A program made the translations under genes and the position numbers. A DNA stretch of 64,000 nt. Origin: JANQPX01 sp965222015 (GTDB taxonomy: Bacteria > Pseudomonadota > Alphaproteobacteria > Geminicoccales > Geminicoccaceae). Positions 1 through 9,447 of the stretch are shown here, in pieces (within the stretch, counting starts at the first letter, position 1; each line of letters opens with the position of its first letter). The notes below the pieces were generated by a model. The model had not been told where the DNA came from, searched no databases, and saw only the letters and a list, made by a program, of their open reading frames with translations. The stretch lies in contig CBDCTL010000024.1 of the NCBI GenBank assembly GCA_965222015.1, positions 1,488,001 through 1,552,000 on the forward strand, given 5' to 3'.

Positions 1-2100
1 GCGAACGAGGTCAGCATCGCCTATGGCCACTGGCTCGGCGACGCCTTTGCGTCGGGCGGGTCCGCCGGTTACGACCATAAGGGCATGGGCATCACCGCGC
101 GCGGTGCCTGGGAGTCGGTCAAGCGCCATTTCATCGAGATGGGCAAGGACTGCCAGACCGAGCGCTTCACCGCGGCCGGCGTCGGCGACATGTCCGGCGA
201 CGTGTTCGGCAACGGCATGCTGCTGTCCGAGAAGACGGCCCTGATCGCCGCCTTCGACCACCGCCACATCTTCATCGACCCCGATCCCGATCTGGAGGCG
301 AGCTTCGCCGAACGCAAGCGTCTGTTCGAGGTCGGCCGCTCGAGCTGGGACGACTATGAGCGCAGGGCCATCAGCAAGGGCGGCGGCGTGTTCCCGCGGA
401 CCCAGAAGTCGATCCCGCTCACGCCCGAGATCAAGCGTGCCCTCGACGTCGAGGCCGACAGCCTGGCGCCCCACGAGCTGATCAGGGCGATCCTGCTGGC
501 GCCGGTCGAGCTGTTCTGGAACGGCGGCATCGGCACCTATGTCAAGGCGTCGACCGAGCGTCACGCCGATGCCTTCGACCGCGCCAACGACCCTGTCCGG
601 GTCAACGGCAACGAGCTTCGCTGCAAGATCGTCGGCGAGGGCGGCAATCTCGGCTTCACCCAGCGCGGCCGCATCGAGTTCGCGCAGTCGGGCGGCCGCA
701 TGAATACGGACTTCATCGACAATTCCGCTGGCGTCGACTGTTCCGACCACGAGGTCAACATCAAGATCCTGCTGGGCGCCGTGGTCGATGCCGGCGACAT
801 GACCGGCAAGCAGCGCGACAAGCTGCTGGCGCGCATGACCGACGAGGTGGCGGAGCTCTGCCTGCGCAACAACATCCTTCAGAACCAGGCGATCTCCCAC
901 GCGCTCGCGGATCCGAGAAAATGGCTGGACGGCCAGCAGGCCTTCATGCGCCGGCTGGAGGCGCGCGGTCAGCTGAACCGGGAGCTCGAGCTCCTGCCCG
1001 ACGACGAGACGCTGATGCAGCGTCGGCAGATGGGCCAGGGTCTCTTCCGTCCCGAGATCGCGGTCATCCTGGCCTACGCCAAGATGACCCTCTACGAGGA
1101 TCTCCTGGCCTCCGACCTGCCCGACGATGCTTATCTCCACCAGGATCTCGTCAAATATTTCCCGAGGCCGCTGCGCAAGACCTACGAGCCGCAGATCGGC
1201 GAGCACAGGCTGCGCCGGGAGATCGTGGCCACGCTGGTCGCGAACAGCATCGTCAACCGCGGCCTCGGCGAGTTCGTCGGTGAGGTCGCGGAGCAGACCG
1301 GCGCGTCGCCGGCGTCCATCGCCCGCTCCTATATCGTCGCGCGGGACGCCTTCGGCCTGGTACCGCTGATCGGTCAGCTCGAGGGTCTCGCCACGCTCAT
1401 CGGCGCCGATCAGCAGATCGCCCTGCTCGGCGAGACCCGCAGTGCGCTCGCCGAGGGCACCCACTGGTTCCTGTCCAATCTCAAGGAGCCGATCGACATC
1501 CGCCGCGAGGTCGACCGCTTCCAGCCGGGCATCGCGACGCTTCTGGACACGCTGGACGAGGTTTTGGGCGAGCAGGAGCAGGAGCAGCTGCAGGCCGCGC
1601 GACAACACTATCGCGGGCTCGGCATGGACGAAAAGGCCGCAGCTAGCTTTGCGCGGCTGCCCTATCTCTGCTCGGCCGCCGAGATCGTGTCGGTGGCGAG
1701 CGAGACCGGGATCGAGGTGGTCGAGGCCGCCAAGGCCTATTTCGCCCTCGACGCCGCACTCCAGATCGGCAAGCTCCTGGAGCTGCTGCGCCGTGTGGCG
1801 ATCGAAGATCACTGGGACCGCCTGGCGATCGACGAGCTGCATGACGACATCCTGGAGGAGCACCGCCGCCTCACCGTCCAGGCGCTGGCCGTCGATTTCT
1901 GGCGTTCGCAGGACAAGCCGACCGCCGCCGATGCCCAAGGCTGGACCACGACCTGGCTGCGCGAGGAGGTCACGGGTTACGGGCGCTGGGAGCGGCTGTT
2001 GAGCGAGATGGAAAGCCGATCCAGTCTCGACCTCGCGGTCTTCCTGGTCGCCGTCCGCGCCCTCGGCCGCCTGAACAGCCTGGTCCGGGCCGCCGCCTGA
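1..2100 (+). CDS. NAD-specific glutamate dehydrogenase, C-terminal part
   Basis: The frame is already open at base 1, so only about the last 699 codons are in the window. The product is the C-terminal part of the large (~180 kDa class) NAD-dependent glutamate dehydrogenase, a cytoplasmic enzyme that deaminates glutamate to 2-oxoglutarate and ammonium. Seen: the family stretches NGGIGTYVKAS, GEGGNLGFTQRGRIE and NSAGVDCSDHEVNIK from the end of the dehydrogenase core, followed by a long helical tail. It ends just before a 32-bp palindrome containing parS. The next gene, mnmG, is co-directional but 136 bases away, so they need not be co-transcribed. The family call is firm; the missing N-terminus cannot be judged. 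Confidence 0.93.
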   Translation, partial: ANEVSIAYGHWLGDAFASGGSAGYDHKGMGITARGAWESVKRHFIEMGKDCQTERFTAAGVGDMSGDVFGNGMLLSEKTALIAAFDHRHIFIDPDPDLEASFAERKRLFEVGRSSWDDYERRAISKGGGVFPRTQKSIPLTPEIKRALDVEADSLAPHELIRAILLAPVELFWNGGIGTYVKASTERHADAFDRANDPVRVNGNELRCKIVGEGGNLGFTQRGRIEFAQSGGRMNTDFIDNSAGVDCSDHEVNIKILLGAVVDAGDMTGKQRDKLLARMTDEVAELCLRNNILQNQAISHALADPRKWLDGQQAFMRRLEARGQLNRELELLPDDETLMQRRQMGQGLFRPEIAVILAYAKMTLYEDLLASDLPDDAYLHQDLVKYFPRPLRKTYEPQIGEHRLRREIVATLVANSIVNRGLGEFVGEVAEQTGASPASIARSYIVARDAFGLVPLIGQLEGLATLIGADQQIALLGETRSALAEGTHWFLSNLKEPIDIRREVDRFQPGIATLLDTLDEVLGEQEQEQLQAARQHYRGLGMDEKAAASFARLPYLCSAAEIVSVASETGIEVVEAAKAYFALDAALQIGKLLELLRRVAIEDHWDRLAIDELHDDILEEHRRLTVQALAVDFWRSQDKPTAADAQGWTTTWLREEVTGYGRWERLLSEMESRSSLDLAVFLVAVRALGRLNSLVRAAA

Positions 2101-2114
2101 TCCCGCTCGGAGAT

Positions 2115-2146
2115 GCCGGCGATGTTTCACGTGAAACATCGCCGGC
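2115..2146. promoter_or_regulatory. parS: parS site 1 within a 32-bp perfect palindrome
   Basis: Bases 2123-2138 read TGTTTCACGTGAAACA, the canonical ParB-binding parS sequence. The symmetry extends outward on both sides (GCCGGCGA / TCGCCGGC), giving a perfect 32-bp palindrome between the glutamate dehydrogenase stop codon and mnmG. ParB loads here as a CTP-dependent clamp and nucleates the partition complex. No T-run follows, so it is a poor terminator candidate despite its symmetry. Confidence 0.95.
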
Positions 2147-2236
2147 GTGCTCCCGTCGAGGGGGGCTGCTCCTTCGACGGTCGTTGTCGCGATCTTCGCC
2201 GTTGACGCCGCCGCCGAGACGCGACAGAACGGCTGC

Positions 2237-4093
2237 ATGATCCAAGACGACGTCATTATCATCGGCGGCGGGCATGCGGGTGTCGAAGCGGCGGCCGCCA
2301 GCGCACGGATCGGTGCGCGCACCCGTCTGCTGACGCACAGAATCGCCACGATCGGCGCCATGTCCTGCAACCCGGCGATCGGCGGTCTCGGCCGCGGCCA
2401 CCTCGTGCGCGAGATCGACGCTCTGGACGGGCTGATGGCCCGCGCGATCGACGCCGCCGGCATCCAGTTCCGCATCCTGAACCGCAGCAAAGGTCCCGCT
2501 GTCCGCGGCCCGAGAGCCCAGGCCGACCGCCGCCTCTATCGCCGCGCCATCCGGGATCTGCTGGCGGAACAGTCGGAACTGGTCATCGAGGAAGCCGAGG
2601 TCGAGGATCTGGTTCTCGACGCGAATGGCAGGGTTTCCGGCGTCACCGCTGCTGACGGTCGGCGCTGGCGTTGCGGCGCCGTGGTGCTGACCACGGGCAC
2701 CTTTCTGCGGGGCGAAATCCATCTCGGTCGGAAACGCTGGCCGGCCGGTCGCCGCGGCGACTCCCCGGCGATCGGGCTCGCCCACAGTCTGGAGCGTGCC
2801 GGCTTCGCACTTCGTCGATTGAAGACCGGCACGCCCCCTCGGCTGGATGGCCGGACTATCGACTGGCGGGCCCTGGCCGTGCAGCCTGGCGATCATTTGC
2901 CCGAGCCGTTCTCCACGCTCACCGAGCGCATCCGATTGCCGCAGATCGCCTGTGGCGTCACACACACCAACGGCCGATCCCACGAGATCGTCCGGGCCCA
3001 TCTGGCGGATTCGCCGGTGTTTTCAGGGCAGATCGGCAGCACCGGGGTTCGTTACTGTCCGTCGATCGAGGACAAGATCGTCCGCTTCCCAGATCGGCCC
3101 CGGCATCAGATTTTCCTCGAACCGGAGGGTCTCGATGATGACACGGTCTACCCCAACGGCATCTCGACGTCGCTGGCGCCGGAGGTACAGGAAACATTGA
3201 TCGGGTCGATCGAGGGACTGCAGCATGCTCGTATGCTTCAGCCCGGCTACGCCATCGAATATGACCATGTCGATCCCCGCGAACTTTCCCTGAGCCTGGA
3301 GACGCGACATTTGCCGGGGCTGTATATGGCAGGCCAGATCAACGGCACGACAGGTTATGAGGAAGCGGCGGCGCAGGGTGTGGTTGCCGGCGCCAATGCC
3401 GCGCTCTCGGTCGCTGGAAGTGACCCGTTGGTCCTTGATCGTGCTGACGGCTATATCGGCGTTTTGATCGACGACCTGATCCATCAGGGTGTGACCGAGC
3501 CCTACCGGATGTTCACATCCCGAGCCGAATACAGGCTTACCCAGAGGGCCGACAACGCGGATCGGCGATTGACACCGATCGGGCAGAAAGCAGGTCTTGT
3601 GCGCGGCGTGCGCGCGGCTCGGTTTGCCGAAAAGAGTGCTGCGATCGAAAACGCGACCGAGATCCTGACTTCACTTGCGCTCAGCCCGACCGAAGCGAAC
3701 CAACGGGGCCTTCGTGTCCGGCAAGACGGGGTGGTGCGAAACGCGCTGGAACTGCTCCGGCTGCCCGCCGTGCGCTTCCCGGATCTAGCCGCTATATGGC
3801 CGGTATTGAATGGCCTCCGAAAAGACGTCGTCGAGCAGTTCGAAATCGAGGCGCGCTATGCCGGCTACCTGTCTCGGCAGCAGGCAGATATTCGCGCCTT
3901 CAGAGATGAAGAGGCCCTCGGATTACCGAACGAGCTGGCGTTCGATGAGGTCGACGGTCTCAGTCGGGAAATTCGGGCGCGTCTCGTCGAGAGCCGGCCG
4001 GCCACGCTGGGGGCGGCCGCGCGGCTGCCCGGCATGACCCCCGCGGCGATGGCGCTGCTCTATCGCCACGCCAGACGGGCTGCGGCTTCGTGA
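2237..4093 (+). CDS. mnmG: tRNA uridine-5-carboxymethylaminomethyl modification enzyme MnmG
   Basis: MnmG (GidA), with MnmE, installs the carboxymethylaminomethyl group at U34 of certain tRNAs using FAD, NADH and methylene-tetrahydrofolate. Seen: an N-terminal FAD-binding motif GGGHAGVEAA, the family signature SCNPAIGGLGRGHLVREID, and the later INGTTGYEEAAAQG segment; 618 residues is the usual length. I chose ATG 2237 because the protein then begins MIQDDVIIIGGG as expected; an upstream in-frame ATG at 2147 would add 30 residues unlike the family. Its stop overlaps the GTG of rsmG by 4 bases, the usual alphaproteobacterial mnmG-rsmG-parA-parB order. Confidence 0.96.
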   Translation: MIQDDVIIIGGGHAGVEAAAASARIGARTRLLTHRIATIGAMSCNPAIGGLGRGHLVREIDALDGLMARAIDAAGIQFRILNRSKGPAVRGPRAQADRRLYRRAIRDLLAEQSELVIEEAEVEDLVLDANGRVSGVTAADGRRWRCGAVVLTTGTFLRGEIHLGRKRWPAGRRGDSPAIGLAHSLERAGFALRRLKTGTPPRLDGRTIDWRALAVQPGDHLPEPFSTLTERIRLPQIACGVTHTNGRSHEIVRAHLADSPVFSGQIGSTGVRYCPSIEDKIVRFPDRPRHQIFLEPEGLDDDTVYPNGISTSLAPEVQETLIGSIEGLQHARMLQPGYAIEYDHVDPRELSLSLETRHLPGLYMAGQINGTTGYEEAAAQGVVAGANAALSVAGSDPLVLDRADGYIGVLIDDLIHQGVTEPYRMFTSRAEYRLTQRADNADRRLTPIGQKAGLVRGVRAARFAEKSAAIENATEILTSLALSPTEANQRGLRVRQDGVVRNALELLRLPAVRFPDLAAIWPVLNGLRKDVVEQFEIEARYAGYLSRQQADIRAFRDEEALGLPNELAFDEVDGLSREIRARLVESRPATLGAAARLPGMTPAAMALLYRHARRAAAS

Positions 4094-4722
4094 ACGCCGC
4101 GCTGACTCCGAAGGAGTTTGCAGCCATCCTCGATGTTTCACGTGAAACATTGGGCCGACTGCAAGTCTATCTCGAGCTCCTGAAGCGTTGGCAACGGGCT
4201 ATCAACCTGGTTGGAAACGGAACCCTCAACGATCCCTGGCGTCGACATCTGCTCGACAGTGCGCAGCTCATGGCGCTGATGCCAGTCGGACCGGGGCATG
4301 TCTACGACCTCGGAAGCGGCGGCGGTCTGCCGGGGCTCGTGCTCGCGATCATGGGACGGCGGCATGTGCATCTCGTGGAGACCGATCGGCGAAAGGCACA
4401 GTTCCTTCTCGAGGCCGCCCGGACCCTCGATCTCGATGTCACGGTTCATGCCTGTCGGATCGAGGCGCTGCCGAGACAATGCGCGACGATTCTGACCGCG
4501 CGTGCGCTGGCCCCGCTGCCGCGTCTGCTCGACCTCGCCTTTCCGCTTCTGGCGCCATCCGGGCAGTGCCTCTTCCTCAAGGGACGAGGGGCAAGGGACG
4601 AATTGACCCAGACGTCCAAATGCTGGAGGATGTCGGCCGAATTCATTCCGAGCCTGTCGGACCCAGAAGCCTCGATCCTCCAACTCCGGGACATCGAACG
4701 TGCGCCCCTTCATCGTGCATAA
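4090..4722 (+). CDS. rsmG: 16S rRNA (guanine527-N7)-methyltransferase RsmG
   Basis: RsmG methylates N7 of G527 in 16S rRNA using S-adenosylmethionine. Seen: the SAM-binding motif DLGSGGGLPGLVLAI near residues 73-87, and family segments RWQRAINLVG and DPWRRHLLDS. Length is 210 residues. The start is a GTG overlapping the mnmG stop by 4 bases. A perfect parS lies inside the coding sequence at 4134-4149 and encodes part of the peptide DVSRETL, so this stretch is under both protein and partition-site constraint. The 3' end overlaps the proposed parA start by 23 bases. Confidence 0.95.
   Translation: MNAALTPKEFAAILDVSRETLGRLQVYLELLKRWQRAINLVGNGTLNDPWRRHLLDSAQLMALMPVGPGHVYDLGSGGGLPGLVLAIMGRRHVHLVETDRRKAQFLLEAARTLDLDVTVHACRIEALPRQCATILTARALAPLPRLLDLAFPLLAPSGQCLFLKGRGARDELTQTSKCWRMSAEFIPSLSDPEASILQLRDIERAPLHRA
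4134..4149. promoter_or_regulatory. parS: parS site 2, inside rsmG
   Basis: The 16 bases match TGTTTCACGTGAAACA exactly, the same ParB site as at 2123-2138, and lie within codons 15-21 of rsmG. Two sites 2 kb apart beside parAB indicate the centromere-like partition region, which in bacteria is usually near the replication origin. Confidence 0.95.
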
Positions 4723-5515
4723 ACGACCGTCGTCGATCGGCCGTGTGGTCGCGATCGCCAATCAAAAGGGCGGCGTCGGCAAGACGACCACGGCGATCAA
4801 CCTCGGTACGGCGCTGGCCGCATGCAAGAAAAGCATCCTGCTGATCGATCTCGATCCCCAGGGCAACGCCAGCACCGGACTCGGTGTTCAGCCTTCCGAT
4901 CGCAACGTGACCACCTATGACGTGATCCTCGGCGATGCCAAGCTCGCCGATGCCGTGACACGGACGCAGATACCGGGTTTCGATCTGGTGCCGTCGGTAG
5001 TCGATCTGTCGGCCGCCGAGGTGGAGTTGGTCGGCAGGCAGCGCCGTGAATTCGCGCTGAAGGAAACACTCGGCGGACTCGATCGCGACTACGACTACGT
5101 GCTGATCGACTGCCCGCCTTCCCTTGGCCTGCTGACCGTCAATGCGCTGGTCGCGTCCCATTCGGTCCTGGTGCCGCTGCAGTGCGAGTTCTTCGCGCTC
5201 GAAGGATTGAGCTTGCTTTTGCGCTCGGTCGAGCGAGTCAGACGCAACCTCAATCCTGAACTGGAGGTTCAGGGCGTGCTGCTGACCATGTTCGACAAGC
5301 GAAACAATCTCGCCCAGCAGGTGGCGACGGACGTGCGCAGCTTCCTCGGAAAGCGGGTTTTCGAAACCATCGTTCCGCGTAACGTTCGGGTTTCGGAAGC
5401 GCCTTCCCACGGCCTGCCGGTCCTGCTTTACGATTTCCGCTGCACGGGATCGCAGGCTTATGTCCATCTCGCCGGCGAGGTTCTGCGCCGGGATCAGGAG
5501 GCCGCCGAAGCATGA
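4700..5515 (+). CDS. parA: chromosome-partitioning ATPase ParA
   Basis: ParA is the Walker-type ATPase that binds nucleoid DNA and, with ParB-parS, segregates the chromosome origin. Seen: deviant Walker A KGGVGKTTTAINLG near residues 23-36, LIDLDPQGNAST and LIDCPPSLGLLTVNAL for Walker A' and B. Length is 271 residues. The start taken is GTG 4700, inside the end of rsmG; a start at GTG 4745 would remove residues preceding the conserved VVAIANQKGG and cannot be excluded. The stop overlaps the parB ATG by 4 bases (ATGA), so the two are translationally coupled. Confidence 0.95.
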   Translation: MRPFIVHKRPSSIGRVVAIANQKGGVGKTTTAINLGTALAACKKSILLIDLDPQGNASTGLGVQPSDRNVTTYDVILGDAKLADAVTRTQIPGFDLVPSVVDLSAAEVELVGRQRREFALKETLGGLDRDYDYVLIDCPPSLGLLTVNALVASHSVLVPLQCEFFALEGLSLLLRSVERVRRNLNPELEVQGVLLTMFDKRNNLAQQVATDVRSFLGKRVFETIVPRNVRVSEAPSHGLPVLLYDFRCTGSQAYVHLAGEVLRRDQEAAEA

Positions 5516-6408
5516 CCGGATCAGGCCAGGAGCTCAGAGCGTCGTCCGGTCGCAAGCGAGGCCTCGGGCGGGGGCTGTCGAGCCTCATCCCGGAAACGGC
5601 CGTGTCGATCGAGTCGAGTGATTCGCGGAACGGCCAGACGCTGCCGATCGAGCGACTGCGACCTTCGCCGTTCCAGCCGAGACGCCATTTCGCCGAGGAA
5701 GAGCTTCGGGGGCTCGCGGACTCGATCCGTGCGAAAGGCGTGATGCAACCCCTATTGGTGCGCGCTGCCGATGACGCGGCCGACGTCTACGAAATTATCG
5801 CCGGCGAACGGCGCTGGCGGGCGGCGCAGCTTGCCAGTGTGCACGAGCTTCCCGTCATCGTTCGTGACCTGTCCGATCGTGAAACGCTCGAGATTGCGAT
5901 TCTCGAAAACGTTCAGCGGGAGGATCTCTCGCCGCTCGAGGAGGCGGAAGGTTATCGACGGCTGATCGACGACTTCGGTCACACCCAGCAGGAGCTGGCG
6001 GATACGATCGGCAAGAGCCGAAGCCATGTGGCCAACCTGCTCCGGCTTCTGGGCCTACCGGACGACGTTCGCGACATGGTAGAACAGGGCGTTCTATCCG
6101 CAGGTCATGCCCGCGCACTGCTCAATGCTGAAGACCCGTCATCGCTGGCCCGGACGATCGCTCGGAAAGGCCTGAACGTGCGGCAGGCCGAAGCTATGGT
6201 GAGGCTTCAGAAAATTGGTGCTCCAGCGGCCGGCGGACATCGTGCCTCGGCTATCGGCAAGGACCCGGACACACTCGCCCTGGAGCGGGAACTTTCTTCC
6301 AACTTGGGATTGAAAGTCGCGCTCAAGCCGAAGGGCAAGGGTGGTGCGCTCACCATTTCCTATCGCTCGCTGGATCAGCTCGACGGTCTGCTGAAGCGCT
6401 TGCGCTGA
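5512..6408 (+). CDS. parB: chromosome-partitioning protein ParB
   Basis: ParB is the parS-binding CTPase clamp of the partition system. Seen: an N-terminal box containing PFQPRRHF, the CTP-pocket motif GERRWRAAQLA, and a helix-turn-helix around TQQELADTIGKSRSHVANL that reads parS; the C-terminal ~50 residues fit the dimerisation domain. Length is 298 residues. It starts 4 bases inside parA. It converges on the SUF operon, with only 25 bases between the stop codons and no hairpin terminator visible there. Confidence 0.95.
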   Translation: MTGSGQELRASSGRKRGLGRGLSSLIPETAVSIESSDSRNGQTLPIERLRPSPFQPRRHFAEEELRGLADSIRAKGVMQPLLVRAADDAADVYEIIAGERRWRAAQLASVHELPVIVRDLSDRETLEIAILENVQREDLSPLEEAEGYRRLIDDFGHTQQELADTIGKSRSHVANLLRLLGLPDDVRDMVEQGVLSAGHARALLNAEDPSSLARTIARKGLNVRQAEAMVRLQKIGAPAAGGHRASAIGKDPDTLALERELSSNLGLKVALKPKGKGGALTISYRSLDQLDGLLKRLR

Positions 6409-6433
6409 AACCGGTTTTCGAGCTGCGCCGTGC

Positions 6434-6823
6434 TCAGATCATGCCGAGTTCGAGCTGTGCCTCTTCGGTCATCATGCCCGGGTGCCAGGGCGGATCCCAG
6501 ACCACGGCAACCTCGGCGTCGGTGACGCCGTCGACCGCGAAAACCTTCTGACGGACCTCTTCCGGCAGAATCTCGGCGACCGGGCAGTGGGGCGAGGTCA
6601 GCGTCATGTCGACGCGCACGGCGTTGGTATCTTCGATGTCGACCTTGTAGATCAGACCGAGCTCGAAGATGTTCACCGGAATTTCCGGATCGTAGACGGT
6701 GCGCAGCGCCTCGATCACCTTTTCGCCGAGGGCGTCGACCTCGGCCTGGCGCTTTTTCTCCGCCCCGTCGCCGTCCAGCATGGCGGCGGCGTGGTTCAGA
6801 TCCTCGTTTCGATCGTCGCTCAT
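6434..6823 (-). CDS. sufT: SufT-like DUF59/MIP18-family Fe-S assembly protein
   Basis: This is a small DUF59 (MIP18) family protein of the type found at the end of SUF operons, thought to act late in Fe-S cluster maturation or transfer. Seen: VYDPEIPVNIFELGLIYKV and LTSPHCPVAEILPEEV, the family core with a conserved Cys, and WDPPWHPGMM near the end. I start at ATG 6823, preceded by AAGGAACC at suitable spacing, giving 129 residues; upstream ATGs at 6838 and 6865 lack a good site. It is the last gene of the operon. The symbol follows the DUF59 SUF convention. Confidence 0.9.
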   Translation of the reverse strand: MSDDRNEDLNHAAAMLDGDGAEKKRQAEVDALGEKVIEALRTVYDPEIPVNIFELGLIYKVDIEDTNAVRVDMTLTSPHCPVAEILPEEVRQKVFAVDGVTDAEVAVVWDPPWHPGMMTEEAQLELGMI

Positions 6824-6842
6824 CGAAGGTTCCTTCATGCGT

Positions 6843-8093
6843 TCAGCCGAACATCGATGCGACACGGTGAAGGCTCTTCACCAGAGCGTCGATATCGCTT
6901 TCGGTACTGTACATGCCGATCGAGGCCCGCGCGGTGGCGCCGAGGCCGAGGCGCTCCAGGACGGGCTGGGCGCAGTGATGCCCGGTGCGCACGGCGACGC
7001 CGTCGAGGTCCAGAAGCGTGCCGATGTCGTGGGGGTGAGCATCGTCCATGACGAAGGAGAGCACGGCCGCCTTTCGCCGGGCGGTGCCGACCAGGCGAAG
7101 GCCCGGAACCTGCTGGATCGCGCGGGTGGCGTAAGCCAGGAGGGCGTCTTCATGCGCTCCGATCCCGGTGAGGCCGACGGACTGCACGTAGTCGATCGCC
7201 GCACCCAGACCGACCGCCGCCTCGATCGCCGCGGTCCCGGCTTCAAACTTGTACGGAATGTCGTTGAACTCGGTTTTGTCGTACGACACCGAAAGGATCA
7301 TGTCGCCGCCGCCCTGCCAGGGCGGCATGGCCTCGAGATGGCGGTCCTTGCCGTACAGGACGCCGATGCCCGAGGGGCCGTAGAGCTTGTGCCCGGTGAA
7401 GCCGAGAAAATCCACATCCAGGGCCTGGACGTCGACCGGCATGTGCTGCACGGCCTGGGCGGCGTCGAGAAAGACGGGCACGCCCTTGGCATGGGCCATC
7501 TCGATCATCTCCTCGACCGGGTTGATGGTGCCCAGCGCATTGGCGACCCAGGTGGCCGAGACGAGGACCGTTCGATCGGTGATCAGGCGGTCGAACTCGT
7601 CGAGGATGAGTTCGCCTTCGTCGGTGATCGGGGCGACCACGAGCCTCGTGCCGGTCTGCTCGGCGAGGAGCTGCCAGGGCACGATATTGGCATGGTGTTC
7701 CATGCCGGTGATCAGGATCTCGTCGCCCTCCCTGGCGTTCGGGCGGACGAAGCTCTGGGCGAGAAGATTGATCGCTTCGGTGACGTTGCGGGTGAACACG
7801 ATCTCGCGCTTGCTTTTCGCGTTCAGAAACTCTCGAACCTTGTCACGCGCCCGATCGTGAAGCTCGGTCGCGCGTTCGGACAGGCTGTAGACGCCGCGGT
7901 GGATGTTGGCGTAGTCGTGACGCAGCACGTCCGCCTCCGCCTCGATCACTTGGGTCGGCTTCTGGGCGCTCGCGGCACTGTCCAGAAAGACCAGCGGATG
8001 GCCGTGGATCTCCTGCTGCAGGCAGGGAAAGTCGGCGCGGATCCGTTCGACGTCGTAGCCTTCCTTCGCCGAGAGCTGCGCCGCGTCGGTCAC
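6843..8093 (-). CDS. sufS: cysteine desulfurase SufS
   Basis: SufS is a PLP-dependent group II cysteine desulfurase that supplies persulfide sulfur for Fe-S assembly. Seen: the PLP-lysine region FTGHKLYGPSGIGVLYGK, HHANIVPW upstream of it, and RTGHHCAQPVLERLG with the catalytic Cys in the flexible loop. Two GTG starts are possible. I chose 8093, one base after the sufD stop, because GGAGATCTGAC precedes it; 8111 would overlap sufD and lacks a Shine-Dalgarno. No sufE or sufU sulfur acceptor is found in this operon. Confidence 0.95.
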   Translation of the reverse strand: MTDAAQLSAKEGYDVERIRADFPCLQQEIHGHPLVFLDSAASAQKPTQVIEAEADVLRHDYANIHRGVYSLSERATELHDRARDKVREFLNAKSKREIVFTRNVTEAINLLAQSFVRPNAREGDEILITGMEHHANIVPWQLLAEQTGTRLVVAPITDEGELILDEFDRLITDRTVLVSATWVANALGTINPVEEMIEMAHAKGVPVFLDAAQAVQHMPVDVQALDVDFLGFTGHKLYGPSGIGVLYGKDRHLEAMPPWQGGGDMILSVSYDKTEFNDIPYKFEAGTAAIEAAVGLGAAIDYVQSVGLTGIGAHEDALLAYATRAIQQVPGLRLVGTARRKAAVLSFVMDDAHPHDIGTLLDLDGVAVRTGHHCAQPVLERLGLGATARASIGMYSTESDIDALVKSLHRVASMFG

Positions 8094-8094
8094 G

Positions 8095-9447
8095 TCAGAT
8101 CTCCATCTCACGCAGCTTGTCGCCGCCTGGCAGCCAGTTCAGCATCTCGCGTTTGGCCATGGCCAGGAGATGCGGACTGGCGAAGCGCTCCAGCACCTCG
8201 TCGGCGAACGCGAAGGTGAGCATGGTGCGGGCGGTTTCGGGATCGAGCCCGCGCGAGCGAAGATAGAAAAGCTCGTGATCGTCGAGCTCGCCGGCGGTGG
8301 CGCCGTGGGAGCACTTCACGTCGTCGGCGTAGATCTCGAGCTCGGGCTTGGTATCGATCTCAGCATCGGAAGAAAGCAGAAGATTGTTGTTGGTTTGGAA
8401 GGCGTTGGTCTTCTGGGCCGCCTGATGGACGTGAATCTTGCCGGCGAACGCCGCCCTCGCCTTGCCGTCGAGCACGCCCTTGAAGAACTGGTCGCTCTCG
8501 CTGTTCGGTGCCGTGTGATCGATGATCAGCGCATTGTCGACATGCTGGCCGGTGCGGGTGAGGTAGAGGCCATTGAACTGCGCCTCGATCTCGGCGCCTT
8601 CGAGGCGCGCCGCGACCTCGTTCCTGACGAAACCGCCACCCAGCGTCGCCAGAGTCTGCGTCAGCCTGGCTCGCTCGCCGATCGTCGTGTAGAAGCGGCC
8701 GATGAAGCGGCCCTTGATGTCGCCTATCTGCAGCCTGTCATGACGAAGCGTCGCCCCTTCGCCGACCCAGCAGCGGGTCACGAGGTTGGTGAGAAGTTCC
8801 GAACCGTCGCCGAAAATGTGAGTCTCGGCCAGGTCGAGGCTCGCCCCTTCGCCGATCTCGATCAGGAGGCGCGGGTTGATCATGCGCTCATGCTGGGCGC
8901 CGTCGCTCGCGAAGATCAGCTGGACCGGCGGGGCAGTCTGGCCGGCGGGAATCTTGATCACGGCGCCGCAATCCGCGAAGGCGCCGTTCAGGGCGTCGAA
9001 GCCGCGTTCGGCATCGCCGCCGGTGAACAGGGTTTCGGCGTCGATCACACCCGCATTGAGCGCGTCGCCGAGCGCGCCGATGGTCACACCGCCGAGCGAC
9101 ATCAGGCGGCTGGAGCGCTCGCGGTCGAGCTCACCGTTCACGAAGACGAGCCTGGTAACGTCGTCGCCAGGGATCAGATGGTCGTCGAACGCGGCGTCGG
9201 CGGCAGCATCGCCGCTCGCCGGGCGAAAGGCGGTGCTGGCGATCGGGCCGAGCGGCGAATATTTCCAGGCCTCCACCTTCGGGCCGGGAAACCCGATTTT
9301 TTCGAACTTTTCGAACTCGGAGCGGCGCACGGCCTCCGCGGAGCCCTCGGCGCCCGGCAGATTCATGAGCGCCTCCGCGAAAATGCCGGCATAGGCGTCA
9401 GGCGGCGCAAGGTTGCGGTTTCTGGGCGCGCGTTCGGTCATGATCAC
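8095..9447 (-). CDS. sufD: Fe-S cluster scaffold subunit SufD
   Basis: SufD pairs with SufB and SufC in the SufBCD scaffold. Seen: a mostly beta-helical sequence with the SufB/SufD-family core, including KPELEIYADDVKCSHGATAG and FYLRSRGLD near the C-terminus, which in the complex faces SufC. The length, 448-450 residues, is normal. Two starts are close together: GTG 9447, overlapping the sufC stop as GTGA, and ATG 9441 two bases after it; the sequence does not clearly decide. The gene is tightly packed between sufC and sufS. Confidence 0.94.
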   Translation of the reverse strand: MIMTERAPRNRNLAPPDAYAGIFAEALMNLPGAEGSAEAVRRSEFEKFEKIGFPGPKVEAWKYSPLGPIASTAFRPASGDAAADAAFDDHLIPGDDVTRLVFVNGELDRERSSRLMSLGGVTIGALGDALNAGVIDAETLFTGGDAERGFDALNGAFADCGAVIKIPAGQTAPPVQLIFASDGAQHERMINPRLLIEIGEGASLDLAETHIFGDGSELLTNLVTRCWVGEGATLRHDRLQIGDIKGRFIGRFYTTIGERARLTQTLATLGGGFVRNEVAARLEGAEIEAQFNGLYLTRTGQHVDNALIIDHTAPNSESDQFFKGVLDGKARAAFAGKIHVHQAAQKTNAFQTNNNLLLSSDAEIDTKPELEIYADDVKCSHGATAGELDDHELFYLRSRGLDPETARTMLTFAFADEVLERFASPHLLAMAKREMLNWLPGGDKLREMEI

